A DNA stretch of 5,969 nucleotides from positions 1 to 5,969 of the forward strand of contig JAKAAS010000137.1 of the NCBI GenBank assembly GCA_021802225.1, written 5' to 3'. Shown one piece after another: positions 5,291-5,969 of the stretch. This DNA is from Bacillota bacterium. Lineage in GTDB: Bacteria; Bacillota_E; Sulfobacillia; Sulfobacillales; Sulfobacillaceae. The position numbers and the translations under genes are program-made. The number at the start of each line of letters is the position of its first letter. Within the stretch, counting starts at the first letter, position 1. The notes under the pieces were generated by a model. The model saw only the letters and a list, made by a program, of their open reading frames with translations. It had not been told where the DNA came from and did no database searches.

Positions 5291-5373
5291 CGCCCTGCCA
5301 CGCTGTTCCGCCCCATCACCTTGCTTTCGCCAGGGCGCTCACGTCTCAGGCGGTGGCTTCAGGACTGTCACCT

Positions 5374-5442
5374 CTAGCCCCGGTTCAGTCCGACAATGCC
5401 CAACGCCACCAAGTGCATGGGACTCAATAAATCGTCCAACAT
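5374..5442 (-). pseudogene. TatA-like N-terminal fragment, 22 codons
   Basis: An ATG with a clean AAGGAG site (5457-5452, 9-nt spacing) starts a frame encoding MLDDLLSPMHLVALGIVGL and then stops at TAG (5376-5374). The pattern of a short polar N-terminus, a PxHL turn and a hydrophobic helix is that of TatA/TatE, the pore component of the twin-arginine translocase. The 'FGPxKLPE' hinge and amphipathic helix that should follow are missing. A different frame stays open to 5339 (PGLEVTVLKPPPET) but does not clearly restore TatA. I read it as a truncated tatA remnant. It may instead be a short leader peptide for the regulator 98 bp downstream. Confidence 0.4.
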
Positions 5443-5969
5443 GATCGAGTGCTCCTTGTTGTGTTCCCCTGGCAAGCGTACCGGCGGGTCTGTTTGACCC
5501 CTTTCTTTCCTGGTTCACCCGGGAGTTTGTGCTATTCTTCCTTAACAATCCTCACGTGAAGCCCGCCTGCGATCTCTGCCGATCCATTCCAGGTTTGTTG
5601 TGCAACACGCCTCACACCGGTGTTGGCTCGGTGCTCCCCACCTACACTTATCTTATTCAGAGACTGCCCTGTAGGGGTGGTACCCATGTCCCCCTCTTTT
5701 GTTAGACTCACCCTTGGATGCCACTGAGAGCAGAATACTTCTCTGTTTATGGTGACCCCACCCTGCAAACCGAGGTTTGCGGCACTGGATCAGGGAGATG
5801 GAGCTGTCAACGTCATCAGACACTTCCTGCCGCATTGAATCCATCGCACAGCTCAATCCCCCAGAACCTCCCAATACGGGTCGTGGGTCTGTGCGCCACA
5901 CTGCGTCACATACCGTGGCACTCATTGGTTCAAATGCCCGATAACTTATTGGCCCGGCCTTCCCCTCTT
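5443..5969. other. Region without a supportable gene; several palindromes
   Basis: The minus-strand frames of 78 and 90 residues here show no family I recognise, lack convincing RBSs and overlap each other. Structures seen: a GGGTC-TGTTT-GACCC hairpin at 5486-5500 followed by CTTTCTTT, a weak + strand terminator candidate; a 10-bp palindrome ACACCGGTGT at 5614-5623; and the 16-bp dyad at 5765-5780. Any promoter for the regulator should lie in the right part of this region, but I cannot place well-spaced -35 and -10 boxes. Confidence 0.5.
5765..5780. repeat. 16-bp operator-like dyad GCAAACC-GA-GGTTTGC
   Basis: Two exact 7-bp arms flank a 2-bp centre, the geometry of a homodimeric repressor site or a tight hairpin. 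It lies about 490 bp upstream of the LuxR-type gene. No function can be assigned from the sequence alone. Confidence 0.5.

Noticed and set aside
5532..5925. Two minus-strand open frames of 78 and 90 residues
   Set aside because: They overlap in different frames, have no clear RBS or domain, and are of low-complexity hypothetical type.
5929..5935. TTCAAAT resembling a tRNA T-loop
   Set aside because: The flanking bases ATTGG and GCCCG do not pair, and no anticodon arm or acceptor stem can be placed.
1..5969. CRISPR array, tRNA or rRNA genes
   Set aside because: I saw no regularly spaced direct repeats, tRNA cloverleaf or rRNA motif on either strand.

Overview
The window looks like a chromosomal segment of a Gram-positive (Firmicutes-type) bacterium with moderately high GC. 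Strong AAGGAG-type ribosome binding sites, an S-box (SAM-I) riboswitch upstream of a methionine gene and sigma-A-type hexamers support this. A TusA sulfurtransferase gene and a sulfhydrylase gene give it a sulfur-metabolism flavour. A Sulfobacillus-like acidophile would fit, but that is a guess from memory and not shown by the sequence.

Layout. Bases 1-717 are a degenerate mobile-element zone. It holds a + strand fragment of an IS3-family OrfB, a minus-strand terminator-like hairpin, and a 53-bp dyad (261-313) carrying two face-to-face sigma-A-like promoters; no convincing intact gene follows. Bases 718-2001 (-) encode a full-length O-acetylhomoserine sulfhydrylase (MetY). Bases about 2031-3602 are a complete IS4-family insertion sequence with terminal inverted repeats and a 9-bp target duplication; its transposase has an intact DDE/YREK core but a one-base frameshift in a C7 run near the N-terminus. 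Directly across the insertion, at 3654-3755 (-), lies an S-box-like riboswitch whose natural target is metY. The IS has split this regulatory leader from the gene it controlled, leaving only the metY ribosome binding site attached to the CDS.

Bases 3899-5275 (-) are a compact cluster read leftwards: an orphan LuxR/NarL-type regulator with a degenerate receiver domain, a tusA gene whose start lies inside the regulator's 3' end, and a possible 88-residue hypothetical protein 10 bp after tusA. An AT-rich perfect inverted repeat sits over the end of that last ORF. Upstream of the regulator is a 22-codon ORF with a good RBS that resembles the N-terminus of TatA but stops at once. Bases 5443-5969 hold no gene I can support, only a few palindromes.

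Together: metY makes homocysteine from O-acetylhomoserine and sulfide and would normally be repressed by SAM; the IS has probably uncoupled it from that control. The regulator-TusA pair suggests a second, separate sulfur-trafficking unit whose regulator and sulfur carrier are translationally linked. The best observations are the riboswitch/IS/metY arrangement, the diverged riboswitch core, and the pseudo-receiver-TusA overlap.
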